Assembly: GCF_028613635.1 (NCBI RefSeq) | Contig: NZ_JAQRMY010000003.1 | Coordinates: forward strand, 136,787-200,786 | Length of the DNA: 64,000 nucleotides | DNA from: Devosia sp. ZB163 | Lineage (GTDB): Bacteria; Pseudomonadota; Alphaproteobacteria; Rhizobiales; Devosiaceae | Direction: 5' to 3' | Shown here: one piece after another, positions 29,162-38,396 of the stretch | Layout: every line of letters begins with the position of its first letter | How positions within the stretch are numbered: position 1 is the stretch's first letter | Position numbers and translations under genes: made by a program | Notes under the pieces: generated by a model | Seen by the model: the letters and a program-made list of their open reading frames with translations, nothing else | What the model was told of the DNA's origin: nothing | Databases searched by the model: none

Positions 29162-29773
29162 ATGAATCGTTTTGTTATTGCTCTGCTTTCCGGCGTTGCC
29201 GGTCTTGCTCTCGTCTCGGGCGCCCAGGCGGCTGACCTGATCATCGATGAGCCCGCCGCTGGTGTTGTCGAAGTTGCCGGCGGCAACTGGGACGGCCTCT
29301 ATGTCGGCGCCTTCGTCGGCGGCCTCGGCGGTACGTTCGAGGACGAGGCCTCGGATGAGTACGACGTCAGCGGCTGGCTCGCCGGTGTGAACCTCGGCGC
29401 CAACTTCACCGTTGCCGACGGCATCGTGCTGGGCGTGGTCGGCGACATCGCCTGGTCCAACGCCAACGAGCAGAACGGCGATGTGCTCGCCATCGACTGG
29501 AACGCTTCGCTCCGTGGCCGCCTCGGCTTCGACGGCGGCGCCTTCCTGCCGTACCTGACCGCTGGTCTGGCGGTTGCCGGTACCGAGATCGACACCGTGA
29601 GCGAGACCCATGTCGGCTGGACCGTCGGCGCTGGCGTCGAGTTCGCCGTTGCCGACAACATCTCGGTCGACCTGCTGTACCGCTACTCGGACTATGGCAC
29701 TGTCGACTATGGCTTCGAAGAGTTCGGCCTCACCTCGCATGCCGTCACCGTTGGCCTGAACTTCAAGTTCTAA
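29162..29773 (+). CDS. Omp25/Omp31-like outer-membrane beta-barrel protein (copy 4)
   Basis: A 203-residue barrel, last and shortest in the array. Signal peptide MNRFVIALLSGVAGLALVSG to AQAAD; mature start DLIIDEPAAG, then GGNWDGLYVGAFVGGLGG. Shared strands are VADGIVLGVVGDIAWSNAN, GRLGFDGGAFLPYLTAGLAV and VGWTVGAGVEFAVADNISV; the end is NFKF. Its N-terminal part is closest to copy 2, which points to recent duplication. The site TTTAGGAGATTCCC precedes the ATG. The leader contains CTAAATCTC/GAGATTAG (29098-29127), a hairpin that may affect mRNA stability. Confidence 0.94.
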   Translation: MNRFVIALLSGVAGLALVSGAQAADLIIDEPAAGVVEVAGGNWDGLYVGAFVGGLGGTFEDEASDEYDVSGWLAGVNLGANFTVADGIVLGVVGDIAWSNANEQNGDVLAIDWNASLRGRLGFDGGAFLPYLTAGLAVAGTEIDTVSETHVGWTVGAGVEFAVADNISVDLLYRYSDYGTVDYGFEEFGLTSHAVTVGLNFKF

Positions 29774-29796
29774 GCCTCGCCAATCGGCAGAATCAC

Positions 29797-29831
29797 GAAC
29801 GGCCGTCCCTCGGGGCGGCCGTTCTCTTTTT
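29797..29831 (+). terminator. Intrinsic terminator of barrel copy 4
   Basis: GAACGGCCG and CGGCCGTTC form a 9-bp stem, followed by TCTTTTT. Confidence 0.85.
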
Positions 29832-29880
29832 GCATTCGGCGCGCAACACGACTATGTAGCGGCCTTCCAAACTCTCGAGC

Positions 29881-31482
29881 ATGCCGATGAACGCCCTGAC
29901 CGCCGCGGCGCCCGCCACCAAACTGCTGCCCTATCAGACGCGCCGGACCTTCGCGATCATCTCGCACCCGGACGCCGGCAAGACCACGCTGACCGAAAAG
30001 CTGCTGGCGTCGTCGGGCGCCATCCAGCAGGCGGGGCAGGTGCGCCACCGCGCCAACCAGCGCGCCACGCGGTCGGACTGGATGGAGATCGAGCGCCAGC
30101 GCGGCATCTCGATCACCTCGTCGGTGATGACCTTCGAGCACCTGGGGCTGACCTTCAACCTGCTCGACACGCCCGGCCACTCGGACTTCTCCGAGGACAC
30201 CTATCGCACGCTGACCGCGGTCGATGCCGCCATCATGGTGATCGACGTCGCCAAGGGCATCGAGGCGCAGACGCTGAAGCTGTTCGAGGTCTGCCGCCTG
30301 CGCGACATCCCGATCATCACCTTCGCCAACAAGGTGGACCGCGAGGGCAAGGACCCGGTGGAGATTCTCGACGAGATCGCCTCCACTCTGGCGCTCGACG
30401 TCTCGCCGGTGGTCTGGCCGCTCGGCGGCGGCGTCGACTTCAAGGGGATCGTCGATCTCACCGCCGGCGTGGTGAAGCGGCCGAACGGCGAAGTGTGGAA
30501 GACCTTCACCAATGTCGATGACCTGTCGCGGGACAACGAATTCGCGACCGATCCGGTGATCATGGCCAGCCTCGAGAATCTCGAACTGGCGCGCGCCGGC
30601 TTCCCCGAATTCGACCACGAGATCTATCTCGCCGGTCACCTGACGCCGGTGATCTTCGGCTCGGCGCTGAAGTCCGTCTCGGTGCCGGAAATGCTGGCAG
30701 CGCTGGGCGCCTGGGCGCCCCAGCCGCGTCCGCAGCCGGCCGAACCCAAGCCGATCGAGCCCAACGATCCCAAGGTTACCGGCTTCGTGTTCAAGGTGCA
30801 GGCGAACATGGACGCCAACCACCGCGACCGCATCGCCTTCGTGCGGCTGAGTTCAGGCATCTTCAAGCGCGGCATGCGGCTGAAGAACGTCCGCACCGGC
30901 AAGGACATGGCGGTTTCGAATCCGATGTTCTTCTTCGGGCACGACCGCGAACTGGCCGAAGAAGCGGTGGCCGGCGACATCGTCGGCATCCCGAACCATG
31001 GCGCGCTCAGCGTTGGCGACACGCTGACCGAAGGCGCCAACATCAAGGTCACGGGCATCCCGAACTTCGCGCCGGAAATCATCCGCCGCGTCCGCCTCAC
31101 CGATCCGATGAAGGCCAAGCAGCTCGCCAAGGCGCTCAGCGACCTCGCCGAAGAGGGCGTGGCGCAGATCTTCCGCCGCATGGTGGGCGCTGACTATATC
31201 GTCGGCGTGGTCGGCCAGCTGCAGCTCGAAGTGCTGCAGAGCCGGATCAACACCGAGTACAACGTGCCGATCAGCTTCGAGGTGATCAACTTCGAGCTCG
31301 CCCGCTGGATCACGTCCACCGACAAGGCCGAGCTCGAGCGCTTCATTTCCACCAACAAGCTCGAGATGGCCGAGGACAAGTACGGCGATCCGGTCTACCT
31401 GGCGCAGTCACCCTGGTGGCTGGCGCGCGCCGAACGGGACTATCCCAAGATTACGTTCCACACGACGAAGGAACGGCACTAG
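29881..31482 (+). CDS. prfC: Peptide chain release factor 3
   Basis: A 533-residue translational GTPase that removes class I release factors from the ribosome after termination. The G1 motif HPDAGKTTLTEKLL is near residues 25-38, the switch region has RGISITSSVM, G3 is DTPGHSDF, and G4 is NKVDRE. The RF3-specific C-terminal domain is present (VVGQLQLEVLQSRINTEYN). Length matches RF3 (about 529 in E. coli). Two ATG codons (29881, 29887) are in frame; the first is listed. It is a single gene with the phosphoesterase gene 9 bases downstream, so the two may share a transcript. Confidence 0.97.
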   Translation: MPMNALTAAAPATKLLPYQTRRTFAIISHPDAGKTTLTEKLLASSGAIQQAGQVRHRANQRATRSDWMEIERQRGISITSSVMTFEHLGLTFNLLDTPGHSDFSEDTYRTLTAVDAAIMVIDVAKGIEAQTLKLFEVCRLRDIPIITFANKVDREGKDPVEILDEIASTLALDVSPVVWPLGGGVDFKGIVDLTAGVVKRPNGEVWKTFTNVDDLSRDNEFATDPVIMASLENLELARAGFPEFDHEIYLAGHLTPVIFGSALKSVSVPEMLAALGAWAPQPRPQPAEPKPIEPNDPKVTGFVFKVQANMDANHRDRIAFVRLSSGIFKRGMRLKNVRTGKDMAVSNPMFFFGHDRELAEEAVAGDIVGIPNHGALSVGDTLTEGANIKVTGIPNFAPEIIRRVRLTDPMKAKQLAKALSDLAEEGVAQIFRRMVGADYIVGVVGQLQLEVLQSRINTEYNVPISFEVINFELARWITSTDKAELERFISTNKLEMAEDKYGDPVYLAQSPWWLARAERDYPKITFHTTKERH

Positions 31483-31491
31483 GGTTCGCGC

Positions 31492-32217
31492 ATGAGCGCG
31501 CACCCCATCGTCATAGCCCACCTGAGCGACCCGCACCTCGATGCGCGTCCGGTTCGTCTCTCTCGCCTCCGGCAGGTCCTGGCCGCCGTCCGCGAGCTGC
31601 CGCGGCTTGATGCCGTGGTGGTCACCGGCGACATCGCCGATCGCGGGCTCGCGTCCGAGTATCAGGCTTTCATGCCCGAGATCGCCGGCCTGCCGCCGAC
31701 CATCGTCACCACCGGCAACCACTGCCTCAAGGCGGCGTTCGAGGCGAATGTCGGTCCGCGCAACAGCCAGATCGATGTCGGTGGGCTCCGCATCGTCGGC
31801 CTCGACACGGCGGTCGACGGCCGCGACGAGGGGTTGCTGGACGACGCGACCCTGAGCTTCGCCCGCAATGCCATTGCCACTGCACGGGGCGCTGTGCTGC
31901 TCGCCTGCCATCATCCAGCGGTCGATATCGGGCACCTGGCCATCGATGCGACAAAGCTTTCCAACCCCGATGCGCTGGCCGGCCTGATCGCGTCATCGCC
32001 ATCCGTGGCCGGTGTCCTCACCGGCCACGTCCACACCCCGCATGTGACGCAGTTCGCCGGCGTGCCGCTCATCGGCGCGCCCGGCATCGTCTCGACGCTG
32101 CGGATCAACGAGGTTGACCGGATCGCCGTCGACGGTGCAGCCCCGCCAGGCTTTGCGGTCCACACCATCGATCGGGGCCGGCTGGCGACGCGTTTCGTGG
32201 CTCTCACCACCTCCTGA
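31492..32217 (+). CDS. Calcineurin-like metallophosphoesterase, cpdA type, with an altered motif
   Basis: A 241-residue metallophosphoesterase. The family motifs are LSDPHLD (residues 9-15), VVTGDIADRG (about 43-52), the Asn-His motif TTGNHCLKA (about 70-78), ACHHPAVD and TGHVHTPH. The fold and most metal ligands match 3',5'-cyclic nucleotide phosphodiesterases and related enzymes. The usual GNHD is GNHC here, so the Asp that normally sits next to the catalytic His is a Cys; the reading frame is intact. Activity may be changed. It directly follows prfC. Confidence 0.87.
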   Translation: MSAHPIVIAHLSDPHLDARPVRLSRLRQVLAAVRELPRLDAVVVTGDIADRGLASEYQAFMPEIAGLPPTIVTTGNHCLKAAFEANVGPRNSQIDVGGLRIVGLDTAVDGRDEGLLDDATLSFARNAIATARGAVLLACHHPAVDIGHLAIDATKLSNPDALAGLIASSPSVAGVLTGHVHTPHVTQFAGVPLIGAPGIVSTLRINEVDRIAVDGAAPPGFAVHTIDRGRLATRFVALTTS

Positions 32218-32361
32218 CGGCAACGGACGGCACCAGCCAACTCCTTCCACCGCCTTGCGATACGGTCGTGCGCCTAAAGGCGAGGAAGCCGAGGGGCGAA
32301 AGCGCTTTGCAGGGCGAGGTCGACCCGGCTATCTGAGGTACGTGAACAGGGAGTGGGTTTC

Positions 32362-33342
32362 ATGAATACGCGCAAGCTTGGCAAGACTGGCTACGAGGTC
32401 TCGGAGATCGGGCTCGGCACCTGGCAACTGGGCGAGAGCTTCGGCGCGCTCAACGATGAGACGGCCGCCGAAATCCTGAAGACCGCCCGCAGCGCCGATG
32501 TGAATTTCTGGGACACCGCCGACGTCTATGGCGGCGGGCAGTCCGAGCGGCGGATCGGCTCGTTCCGTGACAAGAAGGGGGTGTTCGTCGCCACCAAGCT
32601 TGGTCGCAACGGCGAGATCTTCCCCAACAAGACCGGCTACAACAAGAAGAACATCAAGGAGAGCCTCGCGGGCTCGATCAAGCGGCTGGGCGTCGAGACG
32701 CTCGATCTTGCCCAGCTCCACACCATCCCCACCGACGTGCTGCGCGATGGCGAGGTCTTCACCATCATGGACGACCTGCGCGACGCAGGGATGATGCGCA
32801 ACTGGGGCGCGAGCGTCGAGAATGTCGAGGAAGCGCTGCTGGCGCTCCGCGCCGACGGCTGCACGACGCTGCAGATCATCTTCAACCTGCTCCGGCAGGA
32901 CTACATCACCGAGGTGTTCCCGACGGCGCAGAAGCGCAATGTCGGCATCATCGTGCGCCTGCCGCTGGCCTCGGGCCTGCTCTCGGGCAAGTGGACCAAG
33001 GACACGAAGTTCGCCGCCACCGACCACCGCAACTTCAACGCCAATGGCGAGCGCTTCAATATCGGCGAGACCTTTGCCGGCCTCAAGTTCGAGACCGGCG
33101 TCGCGCTGGTCGACCAGCTCAAGCAGATGATCCCGGCGGGCATCCCGCTCAGCCAGTTCGCCCTGCGCTGGATCCTCGACCAGCCGGCAGTGTCCACCAT
33201 CATCGCCGGCGTGAGCCGCCCGGACCAGCTGCGCGCCAATGTCGATGCCACCAAGCGCGAACCGGTGGAGCCGGCCTTGGTCGAGAAGCTGACGGACTGG
33301 TACCAGGACAAGGTGCGGCCGGAGATCCGGGGACGGATCTAG
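32362..33342 (+). CDS. Aldo/keto reductase
   Basis: A 326-residue NADPH-dependent oxidoreductase of the aldo/keto reductase family. Visible are the N-terminal RKLGKTGYEVSEIGLGTW, the active-site Asp and Tyr in FWDTADVYGGG, the Lys in ATKLGRNGE and the His in LAQLHTIP, and the cofactor end segment ALRWILDQPAVSTIIAGVSR. The tetrad is complete. The ATG at 32362 is preferred to a GTG three codons upstream because AGGGAG lies 8 bases before it. The substrate is unknown; such enzymes reduce aldehydes and sugars. Confidence 0.93.
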   Translation: MNTRKLGKTGYEVSEIGLGTWQLGESFGALNDETAAEILKTARSADVNFWDTADVYGGGQSERRIGSFRDKKGVFVATKLGRNGEIFPNKTGYNKKNIKESLAGSIKRLGVETLDLAQLHTIPTDVLRDGEVFTIMDDLRDAGMMRNWGASVENVEEALLALRADGCTTLQIIFNLLRQDYITEVFPTAQKRNVGIIVRLPLASGLLSGKWTKDTKFAATDHRNFNANGERFNIGETFAGLKFETGVALVDQLKQMIPAGIPLSQFALRWILDQPAVSTIIAGVSRPDQLRANVDATKREPVEPALVEKLTDWYQDKVRPEIRGRI

Positions 33343-33366
33343 TTTCGGCTCGGCTGGGGCGGGAAA

Positions 33367-33490
33367 CGCACCCCCACCCCTGTCCCTCCCCGCAAGGGGG
33401 AGGGAGACGCCGACGTAAGGACCGGTGCGTTGCGAAGACTTGGGAGCGCAGGTCACCTCCCCTATGCGGGGGAGGGACAGGGTGGGGGGT
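33367..33490. repeat. Intergenic inverted-repeat element, family A variant
   Basis: Arms 33367-33406 (with CCCCCACCCCTGTCCCTCCC) and 33456-33490 (with GGGAGGGACAGGGTGGGGGG) are reverse complements with small gaps. It fills most of the 33343-33603 gap. Confidence 0.72.
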
Positions 33491-33603
33491 ATTTTCCCGC
33501 ACTGTAGCTGGTGCCCAACCTCCCCATCCGCCCAGCCCCCCTTCCATCCGCCATCGCGGCTGCCTAGATTACGTCTCATCCTCCCACCACCTCGAGTATC
33601 CAC

Positions 33604-36522
33604 ATGTCCGAGCACCCCGCCTTCGAACTCGTCCGCGAGCAGCAGATCGGGGAGATCAGTTCACTGGCGAAGCTCTACCGGCACAAGAAGACCGGGGCGG
33701 AGGTGCTGAGCCTCATCAACGAGGACGAGAACAAGGTCTTCGGCGTGACGCTGAAGACCCCGCCCGAGGATTCGACCGGGGTTGCACATATTCTCGAGCA
33801 CTCGGTGCTGTGCGGTTCCCGCAAGTACCCGGTGAAGAAGCCGTTCGTGGAACTGCTCAAGGGCAGCCTCCACACCTTCCTCAACGCCATGACCTTCTCG
33901 GACAAGACCGCCTATCCGGTCGCCAGCCAGAACCTCAAGGACTTCTACAACCTCGTCGACGTCTATCTCGACGCCGTCTATTTCCCGCTGATCAGCGAGG
34001 ACACGTTCCGGCAGGAAGGCTGGCACTACGAGCTCGATTCCACCCAGGGGCCGATGGTCTACAAGGGCGTGGTGTTCAACGAGATGAAGGGCGCCTATTC
34101 CTCGGCCGCCGCGGTGCTGGGCAAGGTCAGCCAGCTGTCGCTCTATCCCGACACCACCTATGGCGTGAACTCGGGCGGCGACCCCAAGGCGATCCCCGAC
34201 CTCACCTACGAGTATTTCAAGAACTTCCACGCCAAGTTCTACCATCCGTCCAATTCGCGCGTCGTGTTCTACGGCGACGACGATCCGGCCAAGCGCCTCG
34301 AAATCCTCGAGGAGTATTTCAGCCAGTTCGAGCCGATCGAACCCAAGGCCGACATTCCGCTGCAGCCGCGCTGGTCCGAGCCGCGCCAGTTCCACGAGAC
34401 CTATGCGGCCAGCCCCGACGAAGCGGGCCGGAAGTCGGCCATGGTCACCGTCAACTGGATGCTCGACGAGGTCACCGATCCCGAAACCCTGTTGGCGCTC
34501 AACATCCTCGAGTCCGTCCTCGTCGGCACGCCGGCAGCGCCGCTGCGCAAGGCGCTGATCGATTCCGGCCTCGGCGAGGGGCTCACCGGCTCCGGCCTCG
34601 CCGATGGTATCCAGCAGCCCTATTTCACCTTCGGCCTCAAGGGCATTGCCGATGAAGACGGCGAGAAGGTGCAGGAGCTGATCATCGCGACGCTCGAGTA
34701 CCTGAGCGTCGAGGGCATCGATCCCAAGACGATCGAGGCGGCGGTGAACACGGCCGAGTTCGGCCTCCGCGAGAACAATACCGGCTCGTTCCCGCGCGGC
34801 ATCGCGCTCATGTTCCGCTCGCTCGGCACCTGGCTCTATGGCGGCGATCCGCTCGCCCCGCTCAGCTTCGAGGTTCCGCTCAAGGCGATCAAGGACAAGC
34901 TCGCGGCCGGCGAGAAAGTGTTCGAGGGGCTGATCAAGACGCACATCCTCGACAACAAGCACCGCACCACCGTGCTGCTCACGGCCGACCCCGACAAGGC
35001 GGCCAAGGAGAGCGCGGCCGAACGCGCCCGGCTCGATGCGGCGCAGGCCGGGCTCGATGCCAGCGGGCTCGCTGCCGTCGCCGAGCAGACGAGGCACCTC
35101 AAGGAGCTGCAGGAGCAGGCCGATCCGCCGGAGGCGCTGGCCCGCATTCCGACGCTCACGCTCGAAGACCTGCCGCGCGCCAACAAGGCAATCCCCATTG
35201 CCGAGGAAGAGCTGGCCGGCATCACGCTCTATACGCACGAACTGCCGACCAATGGCGTGGTCTATCTCGATGTCGGCTTCAACCTCGACCGGCTGCCCGG
35301 TCGCCTCTTGCCCTACCTGCCGCTGTTCACGCGGGCACTGACGCAGACCGGAACGAGCAAGGAAGACTTCGTTTCGCTCACCCAGCGCATCGGGCAGCTC
35401 ACGGGCGGTGTCGGTTCCAACCGCTGGATCTCGACGCGCCGGGATGGCTCGGGCACGGCGGCGTGGCTGTTCGTGCGCGGCAAGGCGACGCCCGATCATG
35501 TCGGCGACCTGCTGGCGATCCTCCATGACGTCATCACCGATGCCCGGCTCGATAACCGCGAGCGCATCCGCCAGATGGTGCTCGAATCCAAGGCCGGGTT
35601 CGAGAGCTCGCTCGCCGGCATGGGCAACGGCATCGTCTCGATGCGCGTGCGCGCCGGGTTCAGCGAGGCCGACTGGCTCAACGAGAAGCTGGGCGGCGTC
35701 AGCCACTACTTCTTCCTCAAGGACCTCGCGGCGCAGATCGACGGCAACTGGCCGGCGGTGCAGGCGGCGCTCGAGGAAATCCGCTCGCTGCTGCTCGGCC
35801 GCAGCGGCATGATCGCCAATGCCACCGCCGACAGCTTCGCCATCGGCGCGCTGCGCCCGCAGCTCGAGTCATTCGTGAAGGGCCTGCCGGGCGGCGCCGG
35901 CAAGTCGACCGAAGGCTGGGGCTTCACGCCCGGGCCGCAGTCGGAAGGGCTCACCTTCCCGGGCCAGGTCAACTATGTGGCCAAGGGCGCCAACCTCAAG
36001 GAACTGGGCTTCGAGCCGACCGGGGGCACGGCGGTCGCCATCAAGCACCTCAACACCACCTACATGTGGGACAAGGTGCGCGTGCAGGGCGGCGCCTATG
36101 GCGGCTCGTCGGGTCTCGATCCGTTCGCCGGTACCTTCGCCTTCACGTCGTACCGCGATCCGAACCTGCTCGAGACGATCGACGTCTACGACAAGGCCTC
36201 GAGCTTCCTGAAGGCCGGGGTAGGGGAGCAGGACCTCGTCCGCTCCGTCATCGGCGTCATCGGCACGGTCGATACCTACCGGCTGCCCGATGCCAAGGGG
36301 TTCACGTCGCTCGCCTGGGAACTGGCCGGCGATACCGAGGAAGCCCGCCAGAAGCGGCGCGAGGAAATCCTCGGCGCCACCAACCGGGACTTCAAGGCGC
36401 TGGCCGAAGCCCTCGATCAGGTGGCGCGCCAGGGCCAGGTCGTGGTGCTGGGCTCGGAAAAGGCGATCAAGGCCGCCAACGACGAGCGCGGCGGGTTCCT
36501 CAAGGTGACGAAGGTTTTGTAG
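33604..36522 (+). CDS. Insulinase-family (M16C) zinc protease, PreP type
   Basis: A 972-residue M16C metalloprotease similar to presequence protease (PreP) and PqqF-related enzymes. The inverted zinc motif HILEH is at residues 62-66, the third ligand Glu160 lies in VVFNEMKGAYS, and the Arg/Tyr pair of the C-terminal half is expected around the GGAYGGSSGLDPFAG segment near 835-850. The chain has two clam-shell halves, with a helical hinge rich in Lys/Ala/Glu at about 455-525. It has no signal peptide, so it likely degrades peptides in the cytoplasm. The preceding gap holds the repeat element; another repeat follows. Confidence 0.93.
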   Translation: MSEHPAFELVREQQIGEISSLAKLYRHKKTGAEVLSLINEDENKVFGVTLKTPPEDSTGVAHILEHSVLCGSRKYPVKKPFVELLKGSLHTFLNAMTFSDKTAYPVASQNLKDFYNLVDVYLDAVYFPLISEDTFRQEGWHYELDSTQGPMVYKGVVFNEMKGAYSSAAAVLGKVSQLSLYPDTTYGVNSGGDPKAIPDLTYEYFKNFHAKFYHPSNSRVVFYGDDDPAKRLEILEEYFSQFEPIEPKADIPLQPRWSEPRQFHETYAASPDEAGRKSAMVTVNWMLDEVTDPETLLALNILESVLVGTPAAPLRKALIDSGLGEGLTGSGLADGIQQPYFTFGLKGIADEDGEKVQELIIATLEYLSVEGIDPKTIEAAVNTAEFGLRENNTGSFPRGIALMFRSLGTWLYGGDPLAPLSFEVPLKAIKDKLAAGEKVFEGLIKTHILDNKHRTTVLLTADPDKAAKESAAERARLDAAQAGLDASGLAAVAEQTRHLKELQEQADPPEALARIPTLTLEDLPRANKAIPIAEEELAGITLYTHELPTNGVVYLDVGFNLDRLPGRLLPYLPLFTRALTQTGTSKEDFVSLTQRIGQLTGGVGSNRWISTRRDGSGTAAWLFVRGKATPDHVGDLLAILHDVITDARLDNRERIRQMVLESKAGFESSLAGMGNGIVSMRVRAGFSEADWLNEKLGGVSHYFFLKDLAAQIDGNWPAVQAALEEIRSLLLGRSGMIANATADSFAIGALRPQLESFVKGLPGGAGKSTEGWGFTPGPQSEGLTFPGQVNYVAKGANLKELGFEPTGGTAVAIKHLNTTYMWDKVRVQGGAYGGSSGLDPFAGTFAFTSYRDPNLLETIDVYDKASSFLKAGVGEQDLVRSVIGVIGTVDTYRLPDAKGFTSLAWELAGDTEEARQKRREEILGATNRDFKALAEALDQVARQGQVVVLGSEKAIKAANDERGGFLKVTKVL

Positions 36523-36571
36523 TGGCCGCCGCCAACCGCAGGCTGCGAGCACTGCTTCGCGCTCTATCGCC

Positions 36572-36645
36572 GTCATCCCCGGGCAAAACCCGGGGACCCG
36601 GCGATGCAGTATCCCATGGGTCCGCGGGTCAAGCCCGCGGATGAC
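36572..36645. repeat. Intergenic inverted-repeat element, family B variant
   Basis: Arms 36572-36599 (starting GTCATCCCCGGG) and 36618-36645 (ending GCCCGCGGATGAC) are reverse complements with about five mismatches, and each arm has its own inner hairpin, as at 11636. Confidence 0.75.
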
Positions 36646-36714
36646 GACCGATGCATCGTCAGTGGAGTCGTTACTCGGAAGCCATAGCCGGGATCAAACC
36701 CTAGGAGCCGTATC

Positions 36715-37149
36715 ATGTCCGACCAGATCATCGTCTGCCCGCATTGCGGCAGCAGCAACCGCATCGCCGCCGGCAGGCCGCTGAAGGAAGCCAAGTGTGG
36801 CAAGTGCCATCAGATGCTGTTCGACGGGCAGCCGGCGCCGGTCGACGCCGCTGCGTTCGACAGGCACGTGCAACGCAGCGACGTGCCGGTGGTGGTCGAT
36901 TTCTGGGCCGACTGGTGCGGCCCCTGCCACGCCATGGCGCCGTCCTTCGAGGCCGCCGCGCGCGAGCTCGAACCGCGGATGCGCTTCCTCAAGCTCGATA
37001 CCGAGGCTGAGCCCCAGATCGCCGGGCGCTACAACATCCGCGGCATCCCCAACCTGATCGTGTTCAAGAAGGGCCAGATCCTCGGCCAGCGCGCCGGCGC
37101 GATGGATGGACGCACGCTGACCAGCTGGCTCTCGCAGTACGCGACTTAG
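36715..37149 (+). CDS. trxC: Thioredoxin 2
   Basis: A 144-residue cytoplasmic disulfide reductase with an extra N-terminal zinc-finger-like domain. Two Cys pairs (VCPHCGSSN, residues about 7-15, and KCGKCHQM, about 26-33) form the likely zinc site that marks TrxC; the thioredoxin fold follows with the redox motif WADWCGPCH (about 63-71) and the cis-Pro segment RGIPNLIVF. A GAGCCG-like weak ribosome site precedes the ATG. TrxC proteins often respond to oxidative stress. It converges with the serine hydrolase gene 3 bases away. Confidence 0.96.
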   Translation: MSDQIIVCPHCGSSNRIAAGRPLKEAKCGKCHQMLFDGQPAPVDAAAFDRHVQRSDVPVVVDFWADWCGPCHAMAPSFEAAARELEPRMRFLKLDTEAEPQIAGRYNIRGIPNLIVFKKGQILGQRAGAMDGRTLTSWLSQYAT

Positions 37150-37152
37150 CCT

Positions 37153-38310
37153 CTATCGGTTCAGGATGGTCCGCAGCGCGGTGACGACGCCGTTGCCCCT
37201 CGGGTCGGGCGGGCTCTCCATGCGGTTGGTGAGGTAGGCGAAGCCGACCTTGTGCTCGGGATCGGCAAAGGCCACCTGGCCGCCGGCGCCATCGTGGCCG
37301 AAGCTGCGGGGACTGAGCAGCCGCCGTGCCTCGGCGTCGAGCATGAAGCCCATGCCCCACCGGTAGTATGGCCCCGGCCCGGGGTAGATGCCCGGCCCCT
37401 CGGACACCACGCGGGTCGCCTGCTCGACGACATCCGGGCCGACGAGGCGAACGCCCTCGGTTTCCGTCACGGCCGCCGACCAGACAGTGGCGAGACCTTC
37501 GGCCGTGGCGATGCCTCCGGCGCCGGGGATCTCGGCGCGGTGAAGGCGGGGATCGTTGAAACCGCCGGTTTCCGTCACCAGCGTCGGAGGCAGCGCGGCG
37601 CCGAGGGTTGCGGCACGCAGCGGCCAGTCGGGATTGGGCGGCGGCGGGCCCTCGGCAGGTGCAGGGGCGGGCGGAATGACCTCGAGGTGCGCGACCTGCT
37701 CGATCCTTTCGGGCTGGCCGATCCATACCTCCGCCCCCACCGGAGCCGCGATGTTCCGGGCGAAGTAGGCTCCAGGCGACAGGCCAGTCACCCGCCGGAC
37801 GATTTCGCCGGTGAGCCAGCCATGCGTCAGCGAATGATAGGCATAGCCGGAGTCCGGTTCGAAGAGCGGCTCCTGTTCGGCCAGCACCCCAACCATCCGC
37901 TCCCAGTCGACGATGTCGTCGAGGGTCAGGTCGATGCGCGGCGCCAGCAGCCCGGCGCGGTGTGCCATGGCCTCGCGAACGGAAATGTCGGCCTTGCCGG
38001 CAGCCGCGAACTCCGGCCAGTAGCGCGATACCGGCGCGTCGTAGTCGACGAGGCCCTGCTCGACGAGTTGCGCGACCGCGAGGGACATCAGCCCCTTGGT
38101 GCACGAGAAGATCACGCTGGGCGTATCCACGGTCCAGGGGCGCCCCGACCGCGCATCGGCCGTTCCGCCCCAGAGCCGGGCCACCGTCTGCCCTTCGAGC
38201 CGGATGGCGAGCGACGCGCCCATACCCGGCCGGCCCTCGAAGCTCTGCGCGAAGGCGTCGGCGACGCTCTCGAAACCGGGGGCGACGGTGCCCTCTATCC
38301 TGATGGTCAT
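37153..38310 (-). CDS. Serine hydrolase of the beta-lactamase/EstB family
   Basis: A 385-residue serine hydrolase with the penicillin-binding-protein fold, class C beta-lactamase-like. The nucleophile and base are in SCTKG (Ser-x-x-Lys, about residues 73-77), the second motif is likely the Tyr in YAYHSLTHG, and the C-terminal part FGHDGAGGQVAFADP carries the usual HxG-like triad. No signal peptide is visible, so it is likely cytoplasmic and an esterase (EstB type) rather than an antibiotic resistance enzyme. It overlaps no neighbour and has no operon partner. Confidence 0.88.
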   Translation of the reverse strand: MTIRIEGTVAPGFESVADAFAQSFEGRPGMGASLAIRLEGQTVARLWGGTADARSGRPWTVDTPSVIFSCTKGLMSLAVAQLVEQGLVDYDAPVSRYWPEFAAAGKADISVREAMAHRAGLLAPRIDLTLDDIVDWERMVGVLAEQEPLFEPDSGYAYHSLTHGWLTGEIVRRVTGLSPGAYFARNIAAPVGAEVWIGQPERIEQVAHLEVIPPAPAPAEGPPPPNPDWPLRAATLGAALPPTLVTETGGFNDPRLHRAEIPGAGGIATAEGLATVWSAAVTETEGVRLVGPDVVEQATRVVSEGPGIYPGPGPYYRWGMGFMLDAEARRLLSPRSFGHDGAGGQVAFADPEHKVGFAYLTNRMESPPDPRGNGVVTALRTILNR

Positions 38311-38396
38311 GTCCGCCCTTTCGCGACGCTGGGGCCGAATTGATGGCGCATCCCGAGGCGGAAGGCGACATCGCCGAAAGGCGTATCCGACGGAGC

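Noticed and set aside
37153-38310. An antibiotic-resistance beta-lactamase
   Set aside because: No signal peptide and EstB-like layout; the fold is shared by esterases, so I do not call resistance.
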